A DNA stretch of 64,000 nucleotides from AP-15 sp963747735 (GTDB lineage Bacteria > Pseudomonadota > Alphaproteobacteria > ATCC43930 > CGMCC-115725): NCBI GenBank assembly GCA_963747735.1, contig CAVVGE010000007.1, positions 62,001 through 126,000 on the forward strand, in the 5' to 3' direction. The notes under the pieces are model-generated. The model was not told the DNA's origin. It saw only the letters and a program-made list of their open reading frames with translations, and did no database searches. Of the stretch, positions 22,562-33,525 are shown piece after piece (within the stretch, counting starts at the first letter, position 1; each line of letters begins with the position of its first letter). The position numbers were made by a program, and so were the translations under genes.

Positions 22562-25500
22562 ATGACGGGTTCATTTCGCAGCCTGCGGAGCCGGGCGGCG
22601 CCGAGGGGCGGAAGCCGGGTGGACAGGATGGCCGGGAAGATTGCGGGCTTGCTGGTGGCGCTGCTGTGCGCGTTCTGGGCGGCGACAGCCGTGGCGGAGA
22701 CGGATTGCAATGGCGGCCCCCTACCGACGCAGGGGCTGATGAAACCGGACGGGGCGCCGCAGCCCAACCTGGTGATCACGGGAACCTGCAATGTCGTTCC
22801 CGGCGGAGAATACCTTTACGGCAACGTCAACATTCTCGATGGCGGAGTATTGAATTTTTCCGAGACGATCGCTTCGCGGACCAATTTTTGGGCGAGCTCG
22901 GTCATCATCGAGAATGGCGGAATTATGAAGGCCGGCACCCCGCAGAAACCGTTCGGCATCGACGGCGGGATTCTGACGATCCATCTCTACGGGAAAGCAG
23001 GGCCTTCGGCGATCGACGGCAACGGCAACAAGGTCCCGGTCGCCGACCAGGGCAAGGGCGTCCCGTGCCAGAGCCTCGTCCCCAACGGGACAAAAGTGCC
23101 GTGCGGCATTCCCGTGAAGGTGTGGAGCAGCAACGGCACGAGCGAGGTTTCGGGCTGTGGGCCGAACGAAAAATCGTCGGCCGCGGATTGCCTGCCGGGC
23201 CTCGCGACCGACGACAAGGATCGGTTTTACCAATACGGGACGCTTTACGGCGACGGCGGCAGGACGACGGTCGGGTGCCCGGCCCAGCTCGACGGCACGC
23301 CGATCACGGAATGCGAGGGCTATTTCGGGTACAAGACATTGGCGGTGTCGTTTGGCGGCACGCTCGATCTTTATGGCTACAAGGGGGCGAGCTACGACAC
23401 GGCGACCGATGACGACCATCTGAGCTCCGGGGTGAGCTGGATCCGCCTCGCCGACAATCTGGGCAAGACCGCCACCACGCTGAAGCTGGAAAAGAGCCCC
23501 GGCGACAAGTGGTGGAACGCGGCCGACACCGATGTCCAGATCGTCGTCACGACCACCGATTACCTCCCCGGCCATTCGGAAGAGCGGAAGGTAACCAAGA
23601 TAAACGGGGACGAGGTAACCTTCGACCCGCCGATCCAGTGGCCGCATGTCGGCAAGCGTTTCCCGCTGGCGACCCGGCTGGCGGCGGCGGCCGGCCGGAT
23701 GACCCTCGACCCGAACCTGGTCAAAGACGGGGCCGAGACGCGGGCGGCGGTGGCATTGCTGACGCGCAGCATCCAGATCGTCTCCGCTGGCGACGACGCC
23801 ACCAAATCCTTTGCCGACATGCCGGCGACCTACTCGTTCGGCGCGCAGATGATCGCGCGCCAGGGCTTTAAAAAGGTCCAGATCCAGGGTGTCGAGTTCC
23901 GCCAGATGGGCCAGGGCGGCCGCATGGGCCATTACCCGGTCCATTTCCACATGACACGCACCACGCCGCCCGACACTTTTGTCAAGGATTCGTCGGTCAA
24001 CGAATCGATGAACCGGTGGTACGTCATCCACGCGACGCATGATGTGACCCTGGCGCGGAACGTCGGCTGGAAGTCGATCGGCCATGGCTATTACCTCGAA
24101 GACGGCGACGAGATCGACAACAACTTCTATTCCAACATCGGCATATTTGCCCGCGGCGCGGTCGACAACCCCCAGAACTACGCGCAAGGTGCCGGGCATC
24201 CTCTCCTACAATAATCGCGACCGGCCGGGGTTCCCGTTCCGCTCCGACAACGAATATCCCTCGGTATTCTGGATCACCAACGGCTGGAACGATTTTATCG
24301 GCAACATGGCGGCCGGGGCCGGCACCTGCGGCGCCTGCTATTGGCTGGTGCCGGCCGAGAACGCGACCAAGCCCGACGTGCCCGAGACCGGCAACAACGA
24401 CCTCGGCTACATGAAATGGTCCGGCTACGCCGCGCTGCAAAAGCACCAGTTCAACGATACCATTAGTAGAAGCGTGCCGTCCGCCTTTGCCGGGGCGACG
24501 CCGCTCAAATCCTTCTACGGGAACTCCTGCACCTCGGCGATGCATTCGTTTCAGACGACGCAGGACGCGCCGGTGTGCCACGGGGTCAACTCGGCCGATT
24601 TCCCAAAGGCGCCCAACACGCTGGTCGCGGTCAAGAGCATCGCGCCCCCGCCGCTCGCCCCCGAGCTCGAAGCGGACGACCCCTATTACCCGCATTACGT
24701 CGGCGCGCGGCACGCGACGCGCTGCCCGCCGGCAGCGACCCAGGTCAACGGCCAGCCGCCGGCCTATGACTGCGCCGCCGTGGTGCCGTGCGACAATCCC
24801 GGCCCGCTGGGAACCAACGAAGACCAGTGCGCGGTGACCGTGCTCGACCATTACACCTCGGCCTTCAACTGGGCCGAGAACGGGGTCGCGGCGATCTGGC
24901 TGCGGCCGCAATGGTATCTGGTCGACAACAGCGTCCTGTCGGACGTGCAGAACGCCGCGCTGACCTTCGTCACCAGCGGCACCTACGACCGCGCTGCGGT
25001 GATCGAGGGCGACTGGGCCTTGGCCCGCAACACCGTCTTTATCGGCAACACCCAAACCGGCAATCCCTTCGCCTCGAATGCCGGGCCGTTCAACAAGGGC
25101 ATTGCCGGCTCGCTCGCCTGCGACGACGGGGCGACCCCCGAGCTCTATTGTCTCAACGCCGCAGAAGGTGTGAGCATGCCGCTGACCGCTTTTTCGGTGG
25201 CCCAGCGGTTTTTCAGCATCTACGACGGCCCGGCCTATGAAGATTCGAACATCTTTCTCGATATCGGCAAGACCGACTGCAACGGCACCGATTGCATGTA
25301 TGCCGGGACCGCCGGGGTGCGCAAGGATGCGCTGGCCAAGTGCTATCTGCCGAATGCGGCGATCGCCTGGAAACAGCCGAACGGTTTCTTTTATCCGCCG
25401 GCGTTCCACTCGACCAACTTGTTCTTCGACAACGTCGCGATCCGCCACTATGTGATCGACGCGCTGTTCCAGCCGAACACCTACCTCGACGACAAGACGA

Positions 25501-27081
25501 CGATCGATCAGGACTACTGCACGCCGAACGGCAAGATCACCTCGTTTGTCAACTATACCGATATCGACCGGCAGACCGAATTGAACGACGACGACGGCTC
25601 GTTGACCGGGCTCACCAACAACGTCAGCCCGCCGACCGGCACGATCTCGGTCAACCCGGTCGAATTTTTCGATGCGCCGCTGAAGACCGCGGAGTGCCTC
25701 TCGAACCTCGGGGTCACCGCGGACAAGGCGTGCCCGGTCTCGAAGAAATTGCCGGCGACCGACGCGCCGGCGACGGCCACGACCAGCCCCTATGACTATG
25801 TCACGACCGCGGTGATTTCCGAATGCGGCGTCGATGAGCCGGGCGGCAAGCCCAACCCGGGCCGCTGCGAAGACGACACCAAGACCGTTGCGGAAACCTG
25901 CGAGAACGGGGATTCTCAATGCTGTAAACAAGAAGGTGACAAGAAGGTCAATATCTGTATCGGCCGTTTCACCAAATCGGTCGGCCGGGCCGGCACCTGG
26001 TCGCAGGAATGCACCAACCCGGCCTGTTACGGCGTGCCGCTCTACCGCCAGTTCCTGACCGGCAACGACGGGAAAAACGGTAATTCGGCGACCCGCGAAT
26101 GGGCCGCCTGGCTCACGGAAGGCTGCGACAAGAACCCGGCGACGGTGAAGTGCCGGTTCCCGTTCGTCCGGATGGGCGGGCAGGCCACCTATCAGCGCAG
26201 CACGCTGACCGCCAATCACGGCACCTATTACCTCGACACCACGGTGCCGCGGGATGTCCAGTACGGGACCGCTGCGGCGGCCGGCGAGCACTACACCGAC
26301 ATCACGCCGTGCGAGCTCACGCCGAGCGCGCCGTGCCAGCCGCGCAGCGTCAACGTGTTCGAGGAGCTGCAAAAATATTACGTCTACTTCCTCTATGCGA
26401 AGCGGGCGACGCAGCAGACCTACCAGGTCTATGTCGGCCCCGGTTTCAACGTGACCGACGACGTCGAGGCGGTGCATGCCGACCTCAATACCTCGCCCGT
26501 CGTCAAATTCACCACGGAGACGTGGCCCGCGACCTGGAAGAGAAACTACAACGACGCGGTGGCTTGCCCTGCGACCAACCTCAGCTGCGGCATTCTGCAG
26601 GTCACGGTCGATTTCGGCGGCGAGCACAGTTCAGCGATCTCGATCTGAAGGCCGTGAACGGGCTGTGCCTGCCGCATACCTTCTGCAGTGATGCGGCCGA
26701 TGCGGAAAAGGCGCCCGGCAAGGATTGCGGCTGCGCCTTGAAGGACGACGACCCGCTGGTGCTGGCCGGTGCAAGAAATTCAAGCAGGAATGCGTCAAGG
26801 TGTGCGGCAGCTGGGCGGTCAAGGACCTCGATTTTCCAAAGGACGGCCCCTGGGGCTTTTCGTTCAAATTGCCGAAGGGGTTCACGCCCGACGCGACGCT
26901 CGACAACCCCTCGCCGCACCGCCCGTTGCCGACGATGTTTCCGGCTCTGGTCAGCACCGGCAAGCCCGACTGGCTGACCAAGTTCGAAAAGACCAAGACC
27001 GAGCCCGACCAAAGCAAGGGCGAATGCTTTTATCCGGCCTTGAAGGTGCCGGGCGAAACCGACTGTCCGATGATACAATAA
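22562..27081 (+). pseudogene. G8-domain/parallel beta-helix secreted protein, copy 1, broken by three frameshifts
   Basis: A 4.5-kb gene in four frame segments, collinear with the intact copy downstream. Segment 1 (to about 24188) has a signal peptide (KIAGLLVALLCAFWAATAVA), the G8-like region (VIIENGGIMKAGTPQKPFGI) and the beta-helix part with HYPVHFHMTR and GWKSIGHGYYLEDG. One extra G near 24188 moves the frame; segment 2 runs from VPGILSYNN through WITNGWNDFIGNMAAGAG to VTVDFGGE near 26620. Segment 3 is NGLCLPHTFCSDAADAEK up to about 26768, and segment 4 ends KVCGSWAVKDLDFPKDG... at 27081. The start is uncertain (22550 TTG, 22562 ATG or 22628 ATG). If the indels are sequencing errors it is an intact paralogue; otherwise it is a fresh pseudogene. 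Confidence 0.75.
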
Positions 27082-27114
27082 ATACCGCGACCAACACGGA
27101 AAGAGGCGATTAAC

Positions 27115-30100
27115 GTGCAAGAAAGAAGGAGAGGGGCGGCCGGTGTCGCGATGGCGGCGGCGGTCGGGCGCACCGGGCTTGTCGTCTCGCTGCTGCTGGC
27201 GCTGCTATGCGTGCTCCCGGCGCCCGGCGCTCGCGCCCAGACAGTTCCGCTCGAGCCGCTGACCATTCCCTGCACCGGGGGCAATGTGCCGTCGCAGGCG
27301 ATCATGGTCCCAAGCCCGGCGCCGCAGCCCAATCTGCTGGTCAAGGGCACCTGCACCGTCGTGCCCGGCAAGAAATACTTTTACGGCAACGTCAACATCG
27401 TCAATGGCGGCGAGCTGCTGTTCAAGGAAAACGGTGCCGAGCCGATCAGCTTCTGGACCAGCTCGATCATCATCGAAAATGGCGGCGCCATGGTCGCCGG
27501 CACGCCGCAGCAGCCCTTTGGCATCAAGGGCGGCCAGCTGACGATCTACATATACGGCTCGGCATCGCCCTCGGCGATCGGCGCCAACGGCAACCCGGTC
27601 CCGGTCGCCCGGCAAGGCCAGGGCACCTTGTGCCGCAGCCCGATCGCGGCCGGCACCGTCGCGCCCTGCGGCATCCCGCAGCGGGTCTGGAACAACAACG
27701 GCGTGGCGCAAATGACCGGCTGCGCCGGCTCGACCTCGCCCGCTTTCTGCCTGCCCGGCCTCCCCGTCGCGGTAAAGGATTTCTTTTATCAATACGGGCC
27801 GGTTTACGGCGACGCCAAGCCGGTCGCGAGCGGCCCGGACAAAGGCAAGGTCGGTTATTTCGGCTACAAGGTGCTGGCGGTTTCGTTTGGCGGCAGCCTG
27901 ACGCTCTACGGCTACAAAGGGGCGAGCTACGACACCGCGACCGATGCCGACCACACCAATTCCGGGGTCAGCTGGCTTCGCCTCGCGAGCTCGGTCAAGG
28001 CCGGCGCCACCGCGCTGACGCTCGCCCAGGCGCCCGGCAACCGCTGGCAGGCCGGCGACGAGGTCGTCGTCACGACCACCGATTATCTGCCCGGCCATTC
28101 CGAGCGCTTGCTGATCGACCCCGGCTACGGCGGCGCGGCAAAGGTCCCGGTCCGCAACCCCGATCAGTCGATTACCGGGACGCGCTGGGCGCACAACGGC
28201 CAGCGCTTTGCGCTCTCGACCCGGATCGCAGCCGCCGAGGGCCGGCTCAGCCTCGACCCCAAGCTGGTGACCGACGGCGCCGAGACGCGCGCGGCGGTGG
28301 CATTGCTGAGCCGCAGCATCCGGATCGTTTCGGCCGGCGATGCGGCGGCGCAAACCTTTGGCGATATGCCGAGCACTTATTCGTTCGGTGCGCACATGAT
28401 CGTGCGCCAGGGCTTTGCGAAGGTGCAAATCCAGGGGGTCGAGTTCCGCCAGATGGGCCAGGGTGGGCGGCTCGGCCACTATCCGGTGCATTTTCACATG
28501 ACGCGCAAGACCCCGCCGGACACCTTTGTCAAGGATTCGTCGGTCAACGAATCGATGACGCGGTGGTACGTGCTGCACTCGACCTCGGGCGTCACGCTCG
28601 CGCGCAATGTCGGCTGGAAGTCGATCGGCCACGGCTACTATCTCGAAGACGGGACCGAGACCGACAACAATTTCTATTCCAATATCGGCGTCTTTGCCCG
28701 TGCGGCGATCGTCAACCCCCAGAACCCGCGCCAGGTGCCGGGCATCCTGTCCGACAATCTGGGTCCGTTCCCACCGCCCAACGTGTCAAATCCGGCTTTC
28801 CCCTACCGCTCCGACAGCGAGCACCCCTCGGTGTTCTGGATCACCAACGGCTGGAACGACTTTATCGGCAACATGGCGGCCGGGGCCGGCGCCTGCGGGG
28901 CGTGCTATTGGTTTGTGCCGTCGGCGAACAGCGACATGCCCGACGTGCCGACCGGCAGCGCGCATATGAGCTGGTCGGGCTATGCCGGGCTGCAGAAAAA
29001 TACGGCTTTTGCCGGGACGACGCCGCTTAAATCCTTTTACAAAAACTATTGCAGCACGGCGATGCAGTCGTTCCAGACGACGGCCGACGCGCCCGGCTGC
29101 GACGGCGTCATTTCTGCCGACGCGCCAACCCCGCCCGGCGCCAACCCGGTATTGCGCGACGTCAAGAGCATCGCGCCCCAGCCGGTGCGCCAGACGGTGA
29201 CGCCGCCGGCGCCAAACCCACCTTTTTCCGAGCCCGACAACAAGATAGACCCCTATTATCCGCACGTCCTCGGCGGCGCGCGGCACCCGGTCCGGTGCCC
29301 GGCGGCGGCCACCCAGATCCCGGGGGAGCCGACCCAATACAACTGCACCGAGGTGCAGCCGCCGCCGGCGCAAAACGTCGAGCCCTGCGGCATCGACACG
29401 AACGGCAACGCGCTCCGGGATTGCGCGGTCACCGTGCTCGACCACTACACCTCGGCCTTCAATTGGGCGAACGGCAACATCTCGGCGGTGTGGCTGCGGC
29501 CGCAATGGTACCTGCTCGACAACAGCGTCTTGTCGGATGTGCAGAACGGGGCGCTGACCTTTATCACCGGCGGCGACTACACCCATTCCTCGATCATTCC
29601 GGGCTATTGGGCGGTGGCGCGGAACACGGTCTTTATCGGCAACACGCAGAAGAACAATCCGCTCGCCTCGAATGCCGGCCCGTTCAACAAGGGCATTCCC
29701 GGCTCGCTCGCCTGCGATAATGGTGCGAGTCCCAGCGGATATTGTCTAAGCGCGGCGGAGGGGGTCAGCTTTCCGCTGGTCAATTTCTTTGTCAACCAGC
29801 ACATGTTCAACATCTATGACGGCCCCGCTTACCAGGATTCCAATGTCTTTCTCGACATCACCCCAACTGCCTGCAACGGCGACAACTGCATCTATGGCTT
29901 GTTGACTCAGGGGATACGACGGGACAAGACCGACAATTCCTGTTATCTGCCAAATGCGGCAATCGCCTGGAAGCAACCGAACGGGTTCTTTTATCCACCG
30001 GCGTTTCATTCGCGGAACCTGTTCTTCGGCAATGTCACGATCCGCCACTACGTGATCGACCCGCTGTTCCAGGCCCCTGCCGGCGTGGCGCCGGACCAGA

Positions 30101-31533
30101 ATTTCGGCCAGGGCGGCACCTATCTGACCGATCTCGACGGGGTCTCGGTGGGCGGCACCAAGACAGTGCAAGGGGTCAAGGACGCCTATTGCGGCTACCT
30201 CGCTCCGACCCCGACCGGCTCGATCTTTTTCGACGGGTTCACCGGCATCGACCGGCAGACGGAGTTAAACGATGACGACGGTTCGCTGACCGGGCTCAGC
30301 AACTCGCTCTTGGCGCCGGTCAAGCCGAACCCGCCGAACCCGCTGAAACAGACGATCTCGGTCAACGACGACGATTTCTTCACTGCGCCCGTCGAGACGC
30401 CCGAGTGCCAATCCAATCTCGGCGTCGGCCCGCCCACGGCGGTCCCGCCGGCAAACACATGCAGCGCGCCGGCCGTCAGCGCCCCGGCGGTATCGGCAAA
30501 GACCAGCCCCTATGATTACGTTTCCACCGTCGTCTACGCGACGTCCGACAAAAGCTGGTCGACCAACTGCGGCAACGAGACCTGCTATGGCGTGCCGCTC
30601 TATCGACAGCTTTTGGCCGGGGTGAAAGGCGCCGGCGAGAATTCGTCGACGCGCGAATGGGCGCGCTGGTTTCACAATGGCTGCAACACCAGCCCGCAGA
30701 CGCCGCAATGCCGCTGGCCGTTCATCCGCATGGCCGGCGCCGACATCTCCCAGCGCAACACCTTGACCGTCAACAACGGCACCTACTACATCGAGACGAC
30801 GGTGCCGCTCGCCACCCAAAAGACCGAGCAATATAACGACGTCGCCAACAATTTCTGGAATGCGTTCGAGGGCGGCAAGACCTATTACGTGTTTTTCCTT
30901 TATGCCAAGGAAAGCACCCGGCAGACCTATCAGCTCTATGTCGGCAACGGCTTTGACGCGGCCGGGGATTTGCAGGCGATCCATATGAAGATCCCGAGCG
31001 CCGCGCTGCAGCCCAATCCGGTCGCGCCGCAGCCCTCCTGGCTGAAGGCAAAGCCGCTCGGCACCGATGGCCCCGGCATCCTGACCGTCACCGTCGATTT
31101 CAACGGCGTGGCCGAGCTCGACCCGACGCCGGCAAACGGGCTGTGCCAGCCCAAGACCTTTTGCAGCACCGCCGGCCAAAAGGAGCCGGGCGCGACTTGC
31201 GGCTGCGCGTTGAACCCGAACGACCCGCTGGTCAAGGCCGATCCCGGCTTGTTGAAGGAATGCACCCAGGTGTGCGGCACCTGGGCGGTCAAGGATCTCG
31301 ATTGCCCAAAGGATGGCTGTCTCGGCTTTGCCGTGACCTTGCCCGCCGGCTTTACCCCCGATGGGGTCCTGACGCATCGCCCGTCGCCGCAGCCCTTCCC
31401 GACCGCCACCGACCCGAACCATCTGCCGAGCTGGACGACCAAATTCCTGCGGACTGCGACACAGCCCGACCACGCCACCGGCGGCAGCTGCTTTTATGGC
31501 ACGCTGCCGGGAACCAGCTGCACGGTGCCGTAG
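27115..31533 (+). CDS. Very large secreted G8-domain/parallel beta-helix protein (CEMIP-like architecture)
   Basis: A 1472-residue protein. Residues 1-42 are a long signal peptide (TGLVVSLLLALLCVLP, then AQ cleavage). Residues about 70-160 resemble a G8 domain (SIIIENGGAMVAGTPQQPFG, LTIYIYGSASP). Around 260-330 comes SWLRLASSVKAGATALTL and EVVVTTTDYLPGHSE; around 455-510 HYPVHFHMTRKTPPDTFVKD and GWKSIGHGYYLEDGTETDNN, the same order as in animal CEMIP/TMEM2-type proteins, where it forms a right-handed beta-helix. The C-terminal two thirds are Cys-rich (CGACYW, CQPKTFC, CGCAL) and unfamiliar. No membrane anchor is seen. It is probably extracellular; a polysaccharide ligand or substrate is a guess from the eukaryotic relatives. 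It lies 34 bp after the broken paralogue and directly before the type II secretion operon. Confidence 0.8.
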   Translation: MQERRRGAAGVAMAAAVGRTGLVVSLLLALLCVLPAPGARAQTVPLEPLTIPCTGGNVPSQAIMVPSPAPQPNLLVKGTCTVVPGKKYFYGNVNIVNGGELLFKENGAEPISFWTSSIIIENGGAMVAGTPQQPFGIKGGQLTIYIYGSASPSAIGANGNPVPVARQGQGTLCRSPIAAGTVAPCGIPQRVWNNNGVAQMTGCAGSTSPAFCLPGLPVAVKDFFYQYGPVYGDAKPVASGPDKGKVGYFGYKVLAVSFGGSLTLYGYKGASYDTATDADHTNSGVSWLRLASSVKAGATALTLAQAPGNRWQAGDEVVVTTTDYLPGHSERLLIDPGYGGAAKVPVRNPDQSITGTRWAHNGQRFALSTRIAAAEGRLSLDPKLVTDGAETRAAVALLSRSIRIVSAGDAAAQTFGDMPSTYSFGAHMIVRQGFAKVQIQGVEFRQMGQGGRLGHYPVHFHMTRKTPPDTFVKDSSVNESMTRWYVLHSTSGVTLARNVGWKSIGHGYYLEDGTETDNNFYSNIGVFARAAIVNPQNPRQVPGILSDNLGPFPPPNVSNPAFPYRSDSEHPSVFWITNGWNDFIGNMAAGAGACGACYWFVPSANSDMPDVPTGSAHMSWSGYAGLQKNTAFAGTTPLKSFYKNYCSTAMQSFQTTADAPGCDGVISADAPTPPGANPVLRDVKSIAPQPVRQTVTPPAPNPPFSEPDNKIDPYYPHVLGGARHPVRCPAAATQIPGEPTQYNCTEVQPPPAQNVEPCGIDTNGNALRDCAVTVLDHYTSAFNWANGNISAVWLRPQWYLLDNSVLSDVQNGALTFITGGDYTHSSIIPGYWAVARNTVFIGNTQKNNPLASNAGPFNKGIPGSLACDNGASPSGYCLSAAEGVSFPLVNFFVNQHMFNIYDGPAYQDSNVFLDITPTACNGDNCIYGLLTQGIRRDKTDNSCYLPNAAIAWKQPNGFFYPPAFHSRNLFFGNVTIRHYVIDPLFQAPAGVAPDQNFGQGGTYLTDLDGVSVGGTKTVQGVKDAYCGYLAPTPTGSIFFDGFTGIDRQTELNDDDGSLTGLSNSLLAPVKPNPPNPLKQTISVNDDDFFTAPVETPECQSNLGVGPPTAVPPANTCSAPAVSAPAVSAKTSPYDYVSTVVYATSDKSWSTNCGNETCYGVPLYRQLLAGVKGAGENSSTREWARWFHNGCNTSPQTPQCRWPFIRMAGADISQRNTLTVNNGTYYIETTVPLATQKTEQYNDVANNFWNAFEGGKTYYVFFLYAKESTRQTYQLYVGNGFDAAGDLQAIHMKIPSAALQPNPVAPQPSWLKAKPLGTDGPGILTVTVDFNGVAELDPTPANGLCQPKTFCSTAGQKEPGATCGCALNPNDPLVKADPGLLKECTQVCGTWAVKDLDCPKDGCLGFAVTLPAGFTPDGVLTHRPSPQPFPTATDPNHLPSWTTKFLRTATQPDHATGGSCFYGTLPGTSCTVP

Positions 31534-31570
31534 CAAGCCCAGGGCACGCCGTTGCCGGATTTTTAATTGC

Positions 31571-31590
31571 CGGGCAGTCCGAGCTGCCCG
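31571..31590 (+). terminator. Hairpin after the G8 gene
   Basis: A perfect 7-bp stem (CGGGCAG with CTGCCCG) and six-base loop 38 bp after the stop. There is no T tract on the downstream side, so termination here is only a possibility; the 212-bp gap up to gspE shows no other clear signal. Confidence 0.35.
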
Positions 31591-31748
31591 ATTAACGACG
31601 ATTGAGACCGGACGTTTCTGTCATTTGCGTCGAGCCGAGCATAGCATAGGGGAGCTCACCCGGTCTTTGCCGGCAATAATTCCATCGACAGAGACAACCT
31701 AAAAGGGTAATTACTGTTGCCGACCCAGAGCGAAGTGGATTTGCCGTG

Positions 31749-33449
31749 ATGCCGGACGGGCTGCCTCCGGTCGCCGCGGCGGGCATCGAAAGGGTGCTCG
31801 CCCAAAGTGGATCGATCTCCGCAGCGGCACTCGAGCGGGCGCGACGGCTCGAAGCGGATAGCGGCGAGCGGATCGATCATATCGCCGCCAAGCTCGGCCT
31901 CGTCTCCGAGCGCGATTTGGCTCGCGCCTATGCCGAGCTGATCGGGTCGCCCGTCGTCGAGCCGTCGGCGTTTCCGCCCGAGCCGGTCGCCCCCGACCGT
32001 CTCCGTCGCACGTTTTTAAAGCATGCCCGCGCGATCCCGCTGGCCGAGGGTGCCGCCGACCTGGTCGTTGCGATGGCCGACCCGCTCGACGACAAGGTGG
32101 TTGGGGCGCTCGAATTCGCGCTCGGCAAGAAAGTCCGCCGCCGCGCGGCGCTGCCGGCCGATATCGAGGCGGCCTATGAACGGCTTTACGGCGAGGGCCG
32201 CTCGTCGATCGAAGGCATCTACGACGCCGCCGGCGAACGCGAGGACGAAGATCGCGACGCCGATCTCGAGCGCCTGAAAGATTTGGCGAGCGAGGCGCCG
32301 GTCATCCGCCTCGTCAACGCGCTCGTCACCCGCGCCGTCGAATTGAACGCCTCCGACATCCATCTCGAATGCGGCGAGAGCCGGCTGCGGCTGCGCTACC
32401 GCATCGACGGGGCGCTGCGCGATTTCGACGCGCCGCCGGCGCGGCTCAAAAGCGCGATCATCTCGCGCCTCAAGATCATGGCAAAGCTCAACATCGCCGA
32501 GCGCCGGCTGGCCCAGGACGGGCGCATTCGCCTTGCGATCCGCGGCAAGGAGATCGATTTTCGCGTCTCGACGACGCCGGCGATCCATGGCGAGAGCGTG
32601 GTCTTGCGGATTCTCGACCGCGGCTCGCTGGCGCTCGATTTCGACGAGCTCGGCTTCGACCAGGGTCTGCTGGGCCCGTTTCTCGAAATCCTGGCCCGCC
32701 CGCACGGCATCGTGCTGGTCACCGGCCCGACCGGCAGCGGCAAGACGACGACGCTCTATACCGCGCTCACCAGCCTCAATCTGCCGGACCGCAAGATCCT
32801 GACCGTCGAAGACCCGATCGAATATGTGCTCGAAGGCATCAACCAGGTGCAGGTCAAGCCGCAGATCGGGCTGACCTTCGCCAACGCCTTGCGCAGCTTT
32901 TTGCGGCAGGATCCCGACATCATGATGATCGGCGAGATCCGCGACCTGGAGACGGCGCAGATCTCGGTGCAGGCCGCGCTGACCGGGCATCTGGTGCTGT
33001 CGACGGTGCACACCAACGATGCCGCGGGCGCGATGACGCGTCTCCTCGACATGGGCATCGAGGATTACCTGCTGACCTCGACCGTCAACGGCGTCTTGGC
33101 GCAGCGCTTGGTGCGCAAGCTGTGCCCGGTCTGCCGCCGGCCCTATCGGCCGGGCGCCGATCTGTGCCAGCGCCTCGGTCTCGACGATCCCGCCGGGGCG
33201 ACATTGTATTCTCCGGGCGGTTGCGAGGATTGCGGCGGCAGCGGCTATCGCGGGCGCACGATGATCCTCGAGCTGCTGGCGATGACCGACCAGATCCGGC
33301 CGCTGGTGCTGCGCCACGCCGAAGCGCGCGAAATCCAGGCCGAGGCGGTGCGCGGCGGCATGCAGACGATGTACGCGCATGGGCTCGGAAAGGCGCTGCG
33401 CGGGATTACGACGATCGCGGAGGTAATTCGGGTCACCCACGATTCCTAA
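31749..33449 (+). CDS. gspE: Type II secretion ATPase GspE
   Basis: A 566-residue secretion ATPase. The N-terminal domain (about 1-140) has the GspE_N fold with LARAYAELIGSPVV; the ATPase part shows ASDIHLECGESRLRLRYRID, Walker A GPTGSGKTTTLYTAL, the Asp-box region ILTVEDPIEYVLEGINQVQV, Walker B-like FLRQDPDIMMIGEIRD and the His box LSTVHTNDAAGAMTRLLDMG. A zinc module has two Cys pairs (CPVC and CEDC). It hydrolyses ATP on the cytoplasmic face to drive pseudopilus assembly. An in-frame GTG immediately precedes the chosen ATG. It heads the operon with gspF, separated by 76 bp with an 18-bp repeat array. Confidence 0.92.
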   Translation: MPDGLPPVAAAGIERVLAQSGSISAAALERARRLEADSGERIDHIAAKLGLVSERDLARAYAELIGSPVVEPSAFPPEPVAPDRLRRTFLKHARAIPLAEGAADLVVAMADPLDDKVVGALEFALGKKVRRRAALPADIEAAYERLYGEGRSSIEGIYDAAGEREDEDRDADLERLKDLASEAPVIRLVNALVTRAVELNASDIHLECGESRLRLRYRIDGALRDFDAPPARLKSAIISRLKIMAKLNIAERRLAQDGRIRLAIRGKEIDFRVSTTPAIHGESVVLRILDRGSLALDFDELGFDQGLLGPFLEILARPHGIVLVTGPTGSGKTTTLYTALTSLNLPDRKILTVEDPIEYVLEGINQVQVKPQIGLTFANALRSFLRQDPDIMMIGEIRDLETAQISVQAALTGHLVLSTVHTNDAAGAMTRLLDMGIEDYLLTSTVNGVLAQRLVRKLCPVCRRPYRPGADLCQRLGLDDPAGATLYSPGGCEDCGGSGYRGRTMILELLAMTDQIRPLVLRHAEAREIQAEAVRGGMQTMYAHGLGKALRGITTIAEVIRVTHDS

Positions 33450-33498
33450 AGGCATGGCCCGTCCTAAAGGCATGGCCCGTCCTAAAGGCATAGCCCGG
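33445..33498 (+). repeat. Three tandem 18-bp repeats between gspE and gspF
   Basis: Three copies of CCTAAAGGCATGGCCCGT (the last differing at two positions) start at the gspE stop codon region and fill most of the gspE-gspF spacer. The first unit contains the TAA stop of gspE. The array may affect the spacing or translation of gspF. Confidence 0.85.
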
Positions 33499-33525
33499 GA
33501 GCGGTAATGTCCGGATATTAAGAAC

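Noticed and set aside
24024..26627. Long open frame on the minus strand opposite the G8 genes
   Set aside because: It is a shadow: the plus strand encodes a protein collinear with the intact paralogue, while the minus frame has no recognisable domains and low-complexity Arg/Val/Gly content, usual for GC-rich antisense frames.
33445..33498. 18-bp repeats between gspE and gspF as a CRISPR or riboswitch
   Set aside because: No spacers and no riboswitch-like fold; a simple tandem duplication.
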